A stretch of DNA of 64,000 bases from Telmatactis stephensoni (Eukaryota; Cnidaria; Anthozoa; Actiniaria; Isophelliidae), in the NCBI GenBank assembly GCA_029948255.1, contig JALIZF010001797.1, positions 256,001 to 320,000 of the forward strand. The letters run 5' to 3'. Below, piece after piece: positions 1-11,220 of this stretch; the stretch's first letter is position 1, and every line of letters starts with the position of its first letter. Below the pieces are notes generated by a model. The model saw only the letters and a list, made by a program, of their open reading frames with translations, did not search any database and was not told where the DNA came from. Made by a program: the position numbers and the translations under genes.

Positions 1-539
1 AGAGGTCAAAATGTGGCGATTTATAAAAACGTATTATATTAAGGACGATTGTTGTATTCAATAAACAAAAGTTAACAAACCAAAATTCAGTGTTAAAGGC
101 TCAAAGGATTTTATTTTCCACACATTAAGGCTAATTTCAAGTTAATGTTACCCTATCCAATGATGTTTCATGATGGTTCGTTCGACTGTCGATCGAGGCG
201 TCCTTGTCCGAATAACATTGACTGGGAGGGGGAGGGTGGAAAGTCGTACAAATGAAGTTAATACAAATAAACGAAAAAACGCTTAAGTATAAAAATCATG
301 CGCATTTATGCCTGGAGTATCAACCATTTTTGAACCTTATCGTAGAGCGAAAACAACATAACCATGAAACAAGTACTAACTAAATAGTACAAATAGCAGG
401 AATCAACAATGGAGAACAAAGGATTTTGCTACTATTTGGTGCTATTTAGTTGCTAAGTTGTTTCATGGTTTAAGTGTTAGCGCTCTAGCTTCCCACGCTC
501 TTTTATTAAAACAAATTATCGCTTTCTCGTTTATTTTAG
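1..539 (+). other. Non-coding; probably intron upstream of the exon at 540
   Basis: No coding segment, RNA gene or clear repeat was seen. The last bases are a pyrimidine-rich run ending in AG at 538-539, which acts as acceptor for the exon at 540. If the gene is intact its signal-peptide/PAN and EGF exons lie before the window. Confidence 0.5.
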
Positions 540-976
540 AGTTTCAAAAACTGAATCCAACCGGTCCAGTGTGTTTCTCAGCAAAAGGCAGCGGTTATGG
601 AACATTTACCGTACCCATTTCCGGTAAAGTCAAGTCCTTTAAGCTTGTGCACATCTCAGGGAAGGTTACCGCCTATCCAGGGGGCGCACACGCAGGATAT
701 TGGGGATCGTCAAACACCCGTCTACAGACCATTATTACCAGTAATACCAATCAAGTACTGACACCCCCGGTCAGTTTATTAGATGCCTTTTACGCATATG
801 TCTTGCCAGGAGTCACTGGTAATGATCCTGAACTTAACCTACCTGGCTTTGTACCCTCTCTGAGCGTTACGGCAGGCCAGAAATTTAGGATATGGTTTGG
901 TGAAGATCTCCTTAACCTTGGCGAAGGTGATAATAGTGGGACGTCATGTACTGATGTCTACGCACACTATGAGTGA
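540..976 (+). CDS. C-terminal exon of a PAN-EGF-family secreted protein (partial gene)
   Basis: This is a 437-nt exon after a good acceptor (TTTATTTTAG), entered in phase 1 and ending at TGA. It encodes the same ~145-residue domain that ends the three complete genes in the window: a first cysteine in PVCFSAKG, a central GYWGSSNTRL (GGYWGS in paralogues), then LPGVTGNDPEL, and a second cysteine in GTSCTDVYAHYE. It is the most divergent copy. Exon length and phase equal those at 6242-6678 and 27983-28419, so it is probably spliced to a phase-1 EGF exon outside the window. Function is unknown; the two fixed cysteines and the secreted paralogues suggest an extracellular fold with one disulfide. 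It could be a live gene whose 5' part is off the edge, or an orphan exon. Confidence 0.65.
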
Positions 977-1120
977 GAGGTTCTAAGACGCAAGTTACAA
1001 TTTCTTAAACTATATAACTCAAGTTATATACACTCACCAAATCAAAGATTCTCTCTACAATAGACAAGTACGTTCGTAGGATATATAGGATTAATGAATG
1101 GAATTGTCACTCGGAAAGAT

Positions 1121-1349
1121 GTTAGTAATAAATGTATGCTTCATCGAGTGGGAAATAAAGACTCGGTAAAATCCGAGCTCCCAGCGGGGATTGAACCCAC
1201 GACCTTCAACGACCCACTAGAGCCTTCCATAGCTCAGTGGTTAGAGTATCGGAGCGGCAATCCGAAGATCGTGGGTTCAATCCCCGCTTGGGTCTCGGAT
1301 TTTCCGAGTCTTTATTTCACACTCGATTAAGCATAAATTCATTACTAAT
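1121..1349. repeat. Foldback repeat made of two inverted tRNA-like sequences
   Basis: The two arms are near-perfect inverted complements of about 90-100 bases (left from GTTAGTAATAAATG, right ending CATTACTAA) around a ~55-base centre. The right arm carries a tRNA-like unit with an A-box (TAGCTCAGTGG) and a B-box (GGGTTCAATCC) and a TCGGA/TCCGA anticodon-like stem. The left arm holds the mirror B-box region. The acceptor stem does not pair, so this is a tRNA-derived SINE-like foldback rather than a tRNA gene. Confidence 0.7.
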
Positions 1350-1465
1350 ATATAGGATTCTTCCCCCAGCCAGGGATTGGATGACAATAGTGCAAAGTAA
1401 ACCTAAGATGTGGTAAAATGTGCTACTCTTGATTACTTTGGGCCCCTCAATCTCCAATCCTAATG

Positions 1466-2145
1466 ATTGGGGTCGAGAACATTCAAAGACGAGCAGCTCG
1501 TTTCATTACAAGAATTCAGTCTGAACTCTCCTACAAAGAGCGTCTACTTAAACTTAATCTTCTACCTATATTACTGGTTAGAATAGCATCAGATCTGATG
1601 ATCTGAATCATTTAAGAAGAAACTTAAGTCAATTTTATAAAAGACTTACAACTGTTACAATTGTTTTCAACCAAGACGACATTCGCTCGTTTAAGTTAGT
1701 AATTATGTACATGTTGAAATGTCTACAAATACCTACTATCCGTACTATCGTCCGATACCTGTCAATGAATCGTTTTCGAATATCTTACCACTTTTCTAGT
1801 TTAGCGTGCCTAATCCAGTGAATAGTTTTTAAACGTTAACCACTTTTAGCTCAGTAATTTTAAGCATTTTTCATATTTATACTATAATTTACATTTATGT
1901 TAATTAAGTTGTCTTTTTATAGCAAGGTGTACAAGATGTGAGTGGGTTTGTATTATTTCTTAGGGGATTATTTTGGGTAATTTATTTACCTATATATTTT
2001 TATGTATATTTTGTTTTGGAGAGTAGTTTTTACATGGGAATTCAGTTTCCCCCTACTACTATCCGTTACCATATGTATTTTATTTTTTTTGTTATCATTT
2101 GGTAAAAAGTATTATTAAACCATTAAACCATTAAACCATTAGTAG
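1466..2145 (+). mobile_element. Decayed 3' end of a non-LTR retrotransposon
   Basis: In frame from 1466 to the stop at 1604 the translation holds ENIQRRAARFITRI and SYKERLLKLNLLP, the pattern found near the end of ORF2 (after the reverse transcriptase core) in many animal LINE elements. Past the stop the same frame gives a lysine-rich SFKKKLKSIL, also typical. An AT-rich 3' part ends in a short tandem ATTAAACC repeat (about 2117-2142), as in CR1/L2-like elements with microsatellite tails. Only the last part remains and it is interrupted, so it is dead. Confidence 0.7.
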
Positions 2146-3130
2146 GGGACCTTGTAAAATTCCACACGGGATTTAGACTCAGAAGCAATTGTATTCAGAA
2201 AACTACTGTCTTTATTCCCAAAAGTCTAGATCCGTGCGGAATTTGCAACAGATAGTAAAGTGTTGTTTTGAATAAATTAACAATTACCTTGGCAGCTCAA
2301 ACGTCGACTCGATGTAGCTGCTAACTTTTGAAGCTTACTGAATTATACCTAGTGCAGCAAAGACAACGACACTTGCCAACAGGTATGTTAACATCTTGTT
2401 CTATCCCATACCTAGAACATTTCAGGAAACAATTCGACAGAATATTTGTAGAAGTCGAAGTAATACAAATTCGCAACGTTCACCTCGTGGTCACAAAAAT
2501 TACTCCCCAAATTTGCTTGAGGATACATTGGCGTTTAGCTTCTCATGTCTCCATATTTTGTTCTATTTTGTTTTATTTTGTTACTTTCTTATAGCAGATA
2601 TGGTTCTCGCTGTTTTTGAAATTTTGTTGAGATTTTGAAGGTAGTTCTGACTACATAATTTTGCGTCGTAACAGGCAGCGCAAATTTGTACCGCAACTTC
2701 TAAGGATTAAATTGATGCGATACATGTTGTATGTAGTCCTCTATGACTTTCTACTGGATTAACGAAATAGGAAAAAAATTCACCTTAGAATTTTGGATTT
2801 ATGACCAATTTTTCTCATAAAGCCATTTTAAAAAATCGTCTGTTATCTCGAATTATTTGATCTAATTCGCAGAAAAATAATTATCGGTACAAATTTCAAG
2901 GCTTGTAGACAAATGGCTGCCAATTTCTCAGAAATCGGACAAGGTTTTGATGTAAAAAGACGCGATTGAATTCATGCCCAACAAACAAATCAATAGGTAC
3001 GGGCCACCTTAAATCATATTAACAACTGTTTGCATAATTAAGCACCAGTCCCCCTCCCCTTCCCCTTGTCCGAGGGTCGGCCTTTTGTCTGGCGTGGGGG
3101 ACGCAACTATCACTACAGACCAGACGTACG
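2146..3130. other. Intergenic, no gene seen
   Basis: AT-rich sequence with short random open frames (for example around 2328-2638) that show no domain, signal peptide or codon pattern. At 2995-3015 it ends with GTACGGGCCACCTTAA, the inverted form of the TTAAGGTGGCCCG found at 15872, so the two may be termini of one transposon family. Confidence 0.4.
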
Positions 3131-3491
3131 TTTAGGATATGGTTTAGTAAAGATCTCATCGACAAGAGCGAAAATGATTTCATGGTAGCCATGTTTGTGG
3201 GCAAGTACAATAGAAAGTTTTTGAATGACAACAGATTCCATTTCTCTTGGGAGAAAAGGTCTATTATTTTGATCACAAACATGGCTGCCGTGAAATCCCT
3301 CTATATACCCATTTCACTTATTCCCTGACTGGAGGTCAAAACAATGAAAAATGTTTGCATGACAAAAGTTATCATGATCAATTCTCAACAGAGAGAATAA
3401 CCATTGTTTGGTCCTCCAGTGAGGGAATAAATGAAATGGGTCTATAGCGGGACGTACGTCGTGTACTGATGTCTACGCAAGCTATGAATGA
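3131..3491 (+). pseudogene. Broken C-terminal exon of the PAN-EGF family
   Basis: Bases 3131-3178 match the part of the 540-976 exon coding for RIWFGEDLLN..GEGDN, and 3446-3491 match the following GTSCTDVYAHYE part up to a TGA. The halves are split by about 270 bases of inverted-repeat DNA and carry substitutions. The upstream two thirds of the exon are missing, so this is a relic on the same strand as the exon at 540. Confidence 0.7.
3176..3446. mobile_element. Inverted-repeat insertion(s) inside the relic exon
   Basis: There are two adjacent hairpins. Bases 3176-3199 (GATTTCATGGTAGCCATG...) pair with 3274-3298. Bases 3298-3345 (from CTCTATATACCCATTTCAC) pair with 3402-3447 (ending GAAATGGGTCTATAG). 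No coding capacity. Together they interrupt the relic exon between its GEGDN and GTSC parts. Confidence 0.6.
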
Positions 3492-4261
3492 TCAGTTGCA
3501 ACACAAAGGTTACACGTTGTGGTTATTGAATAAAACTACTACTGGATATCAGCTCAGTTGCTGAATGGACTACCCTGTTTAAATAAAGTATTTATCTTAT
3601 CTTAAACATACTAAAATTACCGAAACAACTTGCAGAAAACCGAAATCGCATCATCATTCAATGATCATTGCCTCCCGCCACTTCGTATGGAAGACGTATA
3701 CTAATAAATGTTGTAATCCTAGTCGACGTAGTAGAGGTATAAGCGTGATAGGCGAAAAACATAAGGTTTTTGACTTGTTGTAGTATAACCTTGATATGCG
3801 TCTAGCCGTGCATGGTAAGCGTATTTGTTATATACCAACTGTCAAAGTCGATTCTTCTCGTGATCTGGTTGGATGAGAGAGTATCACGTGAACGTGAATA
3901 AGTTTCGATGTTTCCCTGGGCAACGGGCAACAATATGGTGTTGACCGGTAATAACAAAACTGGAAGTTGATTGAGCTTTGAAGGCGCGTTTTTTGCAGCG
4001 CACGTTTGCAAATTCATTCATTCGGACATGAGGCAAAACTCGTGTTTATTGTCAAACTGTTAAGACCAATATGTACAACATTTATTCCGAGAAAAAGATT
4101 GATAATTAACCAACCAGGAATGTCACCAAAAGAGCTGCAACAATTCTCCGAAAAACTTTGTGAAAAAAGGTCAGTTTGTTGACAGGTTTTGTATGAATTT
4201 TGATTAAAAACTTCAATTGTAGGCAGCGACGTTTTGTTCTTTGACAGTTGGTATATAACAA
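3492..4261. other. Intergenic, no gene seen
   Basis: No open frame with recognisable features and no clear repeat was seen. Confidence 0.4.
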
Positions 4262-4409
4262 AACACTTGTTTACTGGAACCTAGGGAAAGAGTATGTTTT
4301 GTGGTCACCTCAACCGCTGATGTTTCCCTCAGATCCGCTTCGGGAAACATCAAGGGGTCTCGGGACCACAAAACATACTGTTTCCCTCGGTCCCAGTAAA
4401 TAAGTGTTA
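4262..4409. mobile_element. Palindromic MITE-like element
   Basis: About 148 bases. The left end AACACTTGTTTACTGG and the right end CCAGTAAATAAGTGTT are inverted complements, and pairing continues inward (TATGTTTTGTGGTC with GACCACAAAACATA; GATGTTTCCC with GGGAAACATC). No coding capacity. Confidence 0.7.
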
Positions 4410-4755
4410 AGTGTAAATAGTTCAGTCGTACGTACGTAAGCTGGTAGAGTAGTAAGAAGCTGAAAACCACTGTCTCTGCGTTACCTGCTTGTAAAATTTA
4501 ATCAAGAGATTCAATATGCCATTGAAAATTGACACTTTTCATCTGCTCCAGTGCTAACTAAAGGCGCTGTTATACGCTGAAATTTTTATCTGAAACCCTT
4601 CTTGATCGCCGATGCGAGACGAGTTTCATAAGGGTGTTACTTGCTGAATTTTTTTTCCTGAAACTTGTTCGCGACACTCGTTTCTGTTGCAGGAGTAGAA
4701 ACTCAGTTCTACTTTTCGTGAAACCGATCGGGAAAGTTTCAGCTAAATGACCATG

Positions 4756-5601
4756 TTAAGGTGACTGACTACGTTGGCACTGCGCATGATTTCGCGCATT
4801 ACGTCTTAAGCAATGTCATAGCGCGCGGAGATTTCAGCGAACAGCAAAAATCATAGAAAAACTTAAGTTTTTGTACAAAAATCAGCTCCAAATTTATTCT
4901 TGTGGATTTAAATACTCAAAATCATTAGAGAATGAAGTAAGAATATTTTCTTTTTGGAAAAAACAGTGAGCGCTCGCTTGTTTTCGTCAACACAAATTTG
5001 AATCAAGCTCGCGCTACGCGTCATTTTTAAAATGGCGGCACTTCCGGTTAGCATTTTTTAGCCCTTTTTAACAACTTCAAAGGCACAAAACCCTTCATTT
5101 TTGCACGGGACCCTATACTTTTTTTTCGTTTATTTAAAAAAACACCTAAAAATCTCAATCATATCAATTTTGCAAAAAAAGTTAATTATTCTAGCATATG
5201 AAAAAATTGATTTTTGTACAAAATTTTGCTCGACATGAGGACAATTGTGGTTGGTACTCGCGGCACAAAAGCCAAGGAATGAAGGTATTTTGCTGTTCTC
5301 ACATCAAAAGTATTTATGCCATTTTGCAGAATACTCCATTAGCTAATATTTACATAATTGTAGCCTTTGTAGAAATGTTATTTCCCTAATTCTTAATTTC
5401 TTTTCTATTCACTTCCGGTTGAGCGATTTTCGCATCAAAAATTCGGAGATAGGCATTCATACAATGCTGATTATCTCGAAAACGAGTGCGGGACCCCCCT
5501 TTTTTCTTTTCGTTTTTGGGATCAGCATTAAATTTCGTTCTAGAAAATTGTGGTTTAAACGATATTTAATTACTTTTTGCCAACGTAGTCAGTAACCTTA
5601 A
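4756..5601. mobile_element. Non-autonomous DNA transposon with ~22-bp terminal inverted repeats
   Basis: Left end TTAAGGTGACTGACTACGTT and right end AACGTAGTCAGTAACCTTAA are inverted complements with one mismatch, enclosing about 846 bases. The interior has CACTTCCGGTT and a conserved region after it that recurs at 10640-11215, so at least two family members are here. No transposase frame was seen. Confidence 0.75.
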
Positions 5602-5759
5602 ATGGTGGAATGTGTTGTGAAACTTGTCTCGCAACGGCGATTCAGGCAAGTTTCAGAGTAAATTTTCATCGTGTAACAGTGCCTTAATGGAGCAGCCAAT
5701 TTGAATCAGCAATAATGTAACAATCAGTGACCTTTTTGCAGGATTTATAGTGTCGCATG

Positions 5760-6241
5760 CATAAGCCTAGTTTTCACTAGCGACTCAAACACGAGGTGAA
5801 GCACAAGCGAAGGATAAGGCTCCGTTTTCCCTATTGACCCGGTAAGCTTGTGCTTATGGTCACTCTACCTCTTTTGACACAGGAACCCCGCATAGCAAAC
5901 ATCATGGCTATAGTGTATCGACATGCATAGTGTAGTAAATAAATGTCTAATAAGAAACTGCTGAGTTCATTGACCAACCAATCTATTGTCGTGGATAATA
6001 TGTTCTGGCTGGCATGTTCTCTGGGGGAGGGTGTGCTAAGGTGTTTTCTTTCATTAAGAATCCAGATCGAAAAAAGATAAAAAAACGAAAAATAAAAAGC
6101 GGTAACAAACTCTGCTTCTGTCATGCAAGCAAGCGTCACGCCCTCGTATGGCCCCAGTCAACTCTTCAGTATTGCTCCCACTCTACCTCTTTTGACACAG
6201 GAACCCCGCATAGCGAGTTTATTAGAAAGAAGATTTGAATT
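5760..6241. repeat. Duplicated 3' flank of the first PAN-EGF gene (pairs with 12100-12600)
   Basis: Nearly the same sequence follows the stop codon of both minus-strand genes: CATAAGCCT, then a block with CTTGTGCTTATG and CTCTACCTCTTTTGACACAG, then a second copy of that last motif shortly before the stop codon. It marks the outer part of a segmental duplication and is not coding. Confidence 0.7.
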
Positions 6242-9200
6242 TCACTGGTCATAATACGCAAACACGTTGGTGCAGGAAGTACCCTCGTTGTCGCCATCTT
6301 CGGAATTAAGTAAATCCTCCATTGCCCACAACCTTAGTTCTTGATTTTCTTTGACCATCATGGGGGGAGTAAACTCAGGGAAGGTCAATTCTGGATCCAT
6401 GACTGTTACCCCTGGAAACCGATAGTAAGCATTGTCCTTTACTTCTACACGAGATGAGGGCAAAAGTCTTGTTTTCTTTTCATCTGTGATAACAACTTCC
6501 AGCTCAGTTGACTGACTTCCCCAGTATCCTCCCGGATAACCGGGCCAGCGTTGTATTTTACCCGACACGTGTACAAGCTTTATTGCTTTGATATTCCCAG
6601 CAAATTTGGTTTTAACAACGCCGTACTTATTACCAGTCGCAGAGAAACATACTGGGTTCGAGTTAAGCCGTCTCCATTCTAAAAAAAGCAAAAGAAATTT
6701 TTGAGTAGTGATTAGTTGTGATTAACTGCGAGGAAAGACGGCAAAGGCAGAGATCGACACTGAGACTCATGCTTTATAGAGGGTGTTAATGGGGTACCCA
6801 AATCTCAGTTAACTTCTAAAATTTTTGGCCAAATCTCAGTTAACTACTGAATTTTCGGCCAATTCTCAGTTAACTACTAACTGCAGCTAACCATTAACTT
6901 CCCTTTTCTTACAACGAAAATCATTGCATTATCAGTCTGAAGTTTTTGAATTCAACACATCAATGTTTTAAAGTAAATCTTACTGATATTAAGAAACAAT
7001 TTACACGAAAGCATGTAAACACCGCCCAAATTGCAAGATCGCCAAGTCTAATTGATGTAATCTTCTAGGCAGCCGCAGATTTTGTCACGCAACGCGCGTA
7101 ACCTTGCGTGACGACAAATTAACATGGGTAAGTGCGGTCCCGTCCGCGCACTCGTCAGAAAATCAAATACTATGTGTACGTTTGACAGTATTGCGCGCGC
7201 GATGGCGAAATTACCAAAAATAGCCTTAGTTGCCGCGAAAATCTCGCAGATATCAATATCGAGCTTCGATCTCTTAGTATTATGGTCTCTTGATGAGGGG
7301 TATATTTTGTAAATAGGAAGCCAAAACGTATTTGACTACGGGCAATCCATTCTTTAGTTTTTGCATCAAGTATACCCTTAATCTAAAGATCCCAAAATAT
7401 CTCCAAATCCGTCTTATAGATTTTCAAGAAACTCCTCTAATAGGAAGAAAAACAACCAGAGTGATAGGCAGCGTAGAGTATTTCCAAAGAAAATACGTCT
7501 GAGAGCTAAAATCCGCCATAAAGCGATAAATAGTATGACGTACGTCATTGTCACGTGATATTCAGTCCGATCTCCCCCAAACATACCAAATTGTAATACT
7601 CCAGTTTCGAGTTCTGTGTTGCTCAGTGTTAGCCTCGATTAGATGTGAGATATTCAAAGAAATCAAGCAAACCCCAGAGGAATTCTATAGCATTTGCTTT
7701 GTTCATTTGTGTACATTCCATTTATTCCCAACTAGGGTTATACGTTAATCAATGGCACAAAATAATATATTACGCGGAGTTGAGGCTAACACTGAGCAAA
7801 ATGAACTCGAAACTGGAGTATTGTGGCTGAGATCTCTATTTTTGACGGTTACTAGACTGGGTACGTTACTGATTTGAATATAATCCCCTTATCAAGTTAC
7901 TATTTCAAATAACGCCCGATAATCCTATGTTACACGATACTTCAAAACCATGTCATATGCCACAGGAATCCCAATCAGCGTTTGGATAAAGTACAGAAAT
8001 ATAGCTGAATAAAGCCGGGTTCCCTGTGGTATGACAAATTTTTGAGCCTAGCTTAACCGTGTATGGGTAAGATTATATGTCACATTGTGTGGTTGGATGC
8101 ATTTGTTTTACGAAGAAAGACATACAAAAAATAGGCGCTTGTTAAGAGGGTCTCAATGGGGTGGTGGCTATTACGGTTAACGGTAAATATTTTGCCTTTC
8201 TTACGATTACGGTTAAAGTGAATTAATAACTAATTTCCATTGTTCTTGATGGTTAAGAATTAACTTTCATTGTTTAGAACGCTGGAAAAGCTATTACGGT
8301 TAACTTTTTATTACGGCTAACGGTTAATTTTTCTACATTTTTACGGCTTACGGTTAAATTTTTGGCCCTTTTACGGATATCGGTTAACCCCATTGAGACC
8401 CTCTGTTAAGCGCGTGTGGCTACAGCTTTATGAGACAGAAAGAGTAGGGTCAGTAAATTAATGAGATACAGTGTTGAAATATTAATAATATTAGAGCTAC
8501 TGTATATCGTATATACTGGCTATTTTAATGTAATTTGTTAAGAAAAACAATAGACATAAGCTATAAAAGAAAAAATGAGCATCAGACTACTAAGTAGTTC
8601 CTTTGCAGCCGTTTTTTGTGTCGTCACGCAATACTTAAACTCTCCAAAGAAAACATATCCTATGCTATGCCGAGCCTTTAGTGGTGGTACATGCCATTAT
8701 GTATAGTATTCAATACCCCACAATCGAGAATCAATTTAAAGAAAATTTATTATTAATTATTAATATTATTTTGCATTTTTACCACAATTCCTCCCTGTAA
8801 AATTAGCTTTACAGTTGCAAAGGTAATCTTGGCTCTCCTTCGGGACACAAATTCCTCCATTTGCACATGGTTTATCTTCGCAGGATTTCTACAAGAAATT
8901 TGGTGCTGCTTTAGTGCCTTATTCAGTTGTGTCGGTTTGTTTGTTTGCATTGTTTGTTTAATTTGCATTGTTTGTTTGCATTGTTTGTTTAATTGTTTGT
9001 TTCTGGTCTGTTTGTTTGTCTGCATTGTTTGTTTAATTGTTTGTTTAATTGTTTGTTTCTTTGTTTGCATTATTTGTTTTCATTGTTTGTTTCTTTGTTC
9101 GTTTGTATTGTTTGTTTAATTGTTTGTTTGCATTGTTTGTTTGGTTTATTTGTTTGTTTGCATTGTTTCTTTGCTTGAATAACAACTTAATATTACTTTC

Positions 9201-10001
9201 ACAAAATTAAATTGAATAATAAACCAAACTAAAATTCATGGAAACAAAACTAAACAAATAAAACTGAAGATGACTTAATGCAAGACAACTTATCGTTTCC
9301 ACAAAATACAAAAAGAACGGTAGTAAATCGAATTGAAATTAAAATTTCAGCAATAAATAATTTTAATTATTTTAAAGAAACTCCCCAAACTGACTCTTTC
9401 TACTAAACTTAGATGAAGACTAAACAGACCAAACTAACAGAACAGAACAAAATCATCACGACAGAACAGAACAGAATAGATCAGTTTTGTGCAATTTGAA
9501 TTTCTCTATTAGAAATATCACGGTGAATTCAGTGCAAAGCTCAACTGTTGTATATCGTACTTGTGATTCTAAGTTATCTCAGATGAATAAAAACATTCAA
9601 ATGTTAACCCATTTCAAAAACTTTTTCAAAACTACCAACGTCTGGTTCTGATTTCTACTGACCTTTAAAGTGTAGTGATGGTGAACATTGCTCTTAATCA
9701 AAGGATAGTTGAACTTGTACATGGACAAAAGCTCACAACCGAAAAAAGCCGATTCTATTTTCTTGTAAAGAAAGTTAAACGACCAACACTTGAAGTGCTG
9801 AGTACATTTCCATGAACATTCTAAGGCATCGGTGACATTGAATCCAACAAGAGAAGGCACCGATAGGGTCTTGTTGTAGTCCATGGTGAACAAGGCGTAG
9901 TTTTCTCTGCCATCTCTTTGGAAATTTTGAGCTGATGAATTTGTTAGCAGAGATGCCAGTATGTAAAGGGCTGTACTCAGGAAATATAGTTTCTGCATCA
10001 T
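6242..10001 (-). CDS. Secreted PAN/Apple-EGF protein with unknown C-terminal domain, copy 1
   Basis: There are three exons, in order 9663-10001, 8783-8888 and 6242-6678; phases 0 and 1 fit and give 293 residues. Exon 1 starts MMQKLYFLSTALYILASLL, a signal peptide, then a PAN/Apple-like domain with ALECSWKCTQHFKCWSFNF and CELL. Exon 2 is one EGF-like domain with six cysteines (CEDKPCANGGIC..CNC..C). Exon 3 (about residues 149-293) is a domain found five times in this window and not recognised, with cysteines in PVCFSA and EGTSCTNVFAYY and a GGYWGS core. Donor of exon 1 is AAG|GTCAGT and of exon 2 TGTG|GTAAAA; acceptors are TTGTAG and TTTTAG. PAN and EGF domains bind proteins or carbohydrates, so a secreted adhesion, matrix or mucus/defence role is likely but unproven. 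It is a recent duplicate of the gene at 12601-15307. Confidence 0.82.
7130..7293. mobile_element. Half copy of an inverted-repeat element
   Basis: Contains GCGCGCGATGGCGAAATT, a TAGCCTTAGTTGCCGCG stretch and an end with TTATGGTCTCTTG. The same order forms the right half of the larger palindrome at 30829-31075. It lies in the long second intron of the gene at 6242-10001. Confidence 0.6.
7594..7822. mobile_element. Inverted-repeat element in intron
   Basis: Left AATACTCCAGTTTCGAGTT (7594-7612) pairs with right AACTCGAAACTGGAGTATT (7804-7822). A second inner pair is TCAGTGTTAGCCTCG with TGAGGCTAACACTGA. Non-coding. Confidence 0.7.
8145..8405. mobile_element. MITE-like element with AGAGGGTCTCAATGGGG ends
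   Basis: Left AGAGGGTCTCAATGGGGT and right ACCCCATTGAGACCCTCT are perfect inverted complements. The interior is built of repeats of TTACGGTTAACGGTTAA. A related end (TAGAGGGTGTTAATGGGGT) is seen at 6776, so the family is present more than once. Confidence 0.75.
8936..9175. repeat. GTTT/GCATT-rich microsatellite in intron 1 of copy 1
   Basis: An impure run of TTTGTTTG units with interspersed TTGCATTG. It lies beside the EGF exon; the duplicate gene has a purer run at the same place (14424-14495), so it predates the duplication. Confidence 0.85.
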
Positions 10002-11220
10002 TCATGCAGTTTGGACGACTTCGTTATCTTTGTAAAGCTCAAATGATGTTCACAGTCTCGCTACGCAGTTGGAAATAGCACACTTTTTTGTTTTATTTAA
10101 AACAAATTAAATTTTACTTATGAAAACGTTTTCATTGGTCACTGGGTGCAATATGCACTTTTAATATGCCTCCCAGGTTGACTGTTATTTACAATAAATC
10201 GGGCCTTGCAGTATATATTGAGTGTTTCATTCGACAAACCGAGCATACATACAGCGTGCGTTAGTAGTAGACAACATATATTGATTCAATGCAATCTAGT
10301 CGCAGATATAAATGAAATTTTGTAAATATAATACAAGATCAGACGTGTATGCTAAGAATTAATTAAGCTTTATGAAAATTTTATCAGTTCAAAGAAATAT
10401 TTTCTGAGTGTTTTTATTACTCTTGAGCTTATGAGACGTAAAACTTTGAAGCAGAAGAGTTGGTTGTAGCTCAGAAAAGAAGTGGTGTAGCTACGTACCA
10501 TTACGTACGTACGTACGTACGCACGTGCTTGCGTGTCTCAGAGGCTGGGAAAATATTACTTGTTTCTACCTATCCAAATATCAATGATTTTCATTGGCTG
10601 GTACAAAACCAATGATAATTTCTGTTCTATATGATATACCACAATGCCAAGCGGTCTTCATTTTCCAATATGGCGCTCTTTCCGGTTGACAGTTTTTTCG
10701 CCTTTTTCACGCCTTCAACGGCACAAAACCCTAAATTTTTTTTAGCTTATTTGAAAGGGCACCTAATTATTTCAAACATATCAAATTTGTAAAAAAAATC
10801 ATTATTGAAACCTACGAAAAAATTGATTTTTGTAAGAAACTTTCTTGTTCGACTTGAGAAGGTGTTTTGTTGGGAGTCACGGTACAAAAGTCAAGAATTG
10901 AAGGTATTTTTTAGTCTTCATATCAAAAATGTTTATGCCATTAGGTAGAATATACCATTGGCTATTATTTGTGCAAATGTAGTTGCTGTAGAAGTATTGT
11001 CTTGCGACTTGTAAATTTTTTCTTATCACTTCCGGTGACGCTATTTTTGCCTCAAAAACTCGCAAATAGGCATCCATTCAACACTGATTATCTCAAAAAC
11101 GAGCTTTGGACAACATTTTTGCTCTTTATTTTTGAAATTAGCATTAAATTTCACTTCGGCAAATTGTGGTTTGACTGATTTCTCTTCATTTTTTTCTACA
11201 GTAGCCAGTTACCTTAAGGT
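10002..11220. other. Divergent intergenic space; duplicated 5' flank and truncated transposon
   Basis: Bases 10002-10550 match 15308-15850, the 5' flanks of the two minus-strand genes, and should include their promoter; no clean TATA box was fixed by eye. A short (TACG)n run is at 10499-10522. Bases about 10640-11215 are a shortened relative of the 4756-5601 element (shared TTTCCGGTT, GGCACAAAACCCT and a right end like CAGTTACCTTAA). No gene. Confidence 0.55.

Noticed and set aside
1195..1300. tRNA gene
   Set aside because: A- and B-boxes and an anticodon-like stem are present, but the acceptor arms do not pair and the unit lies in a foldback repeat.
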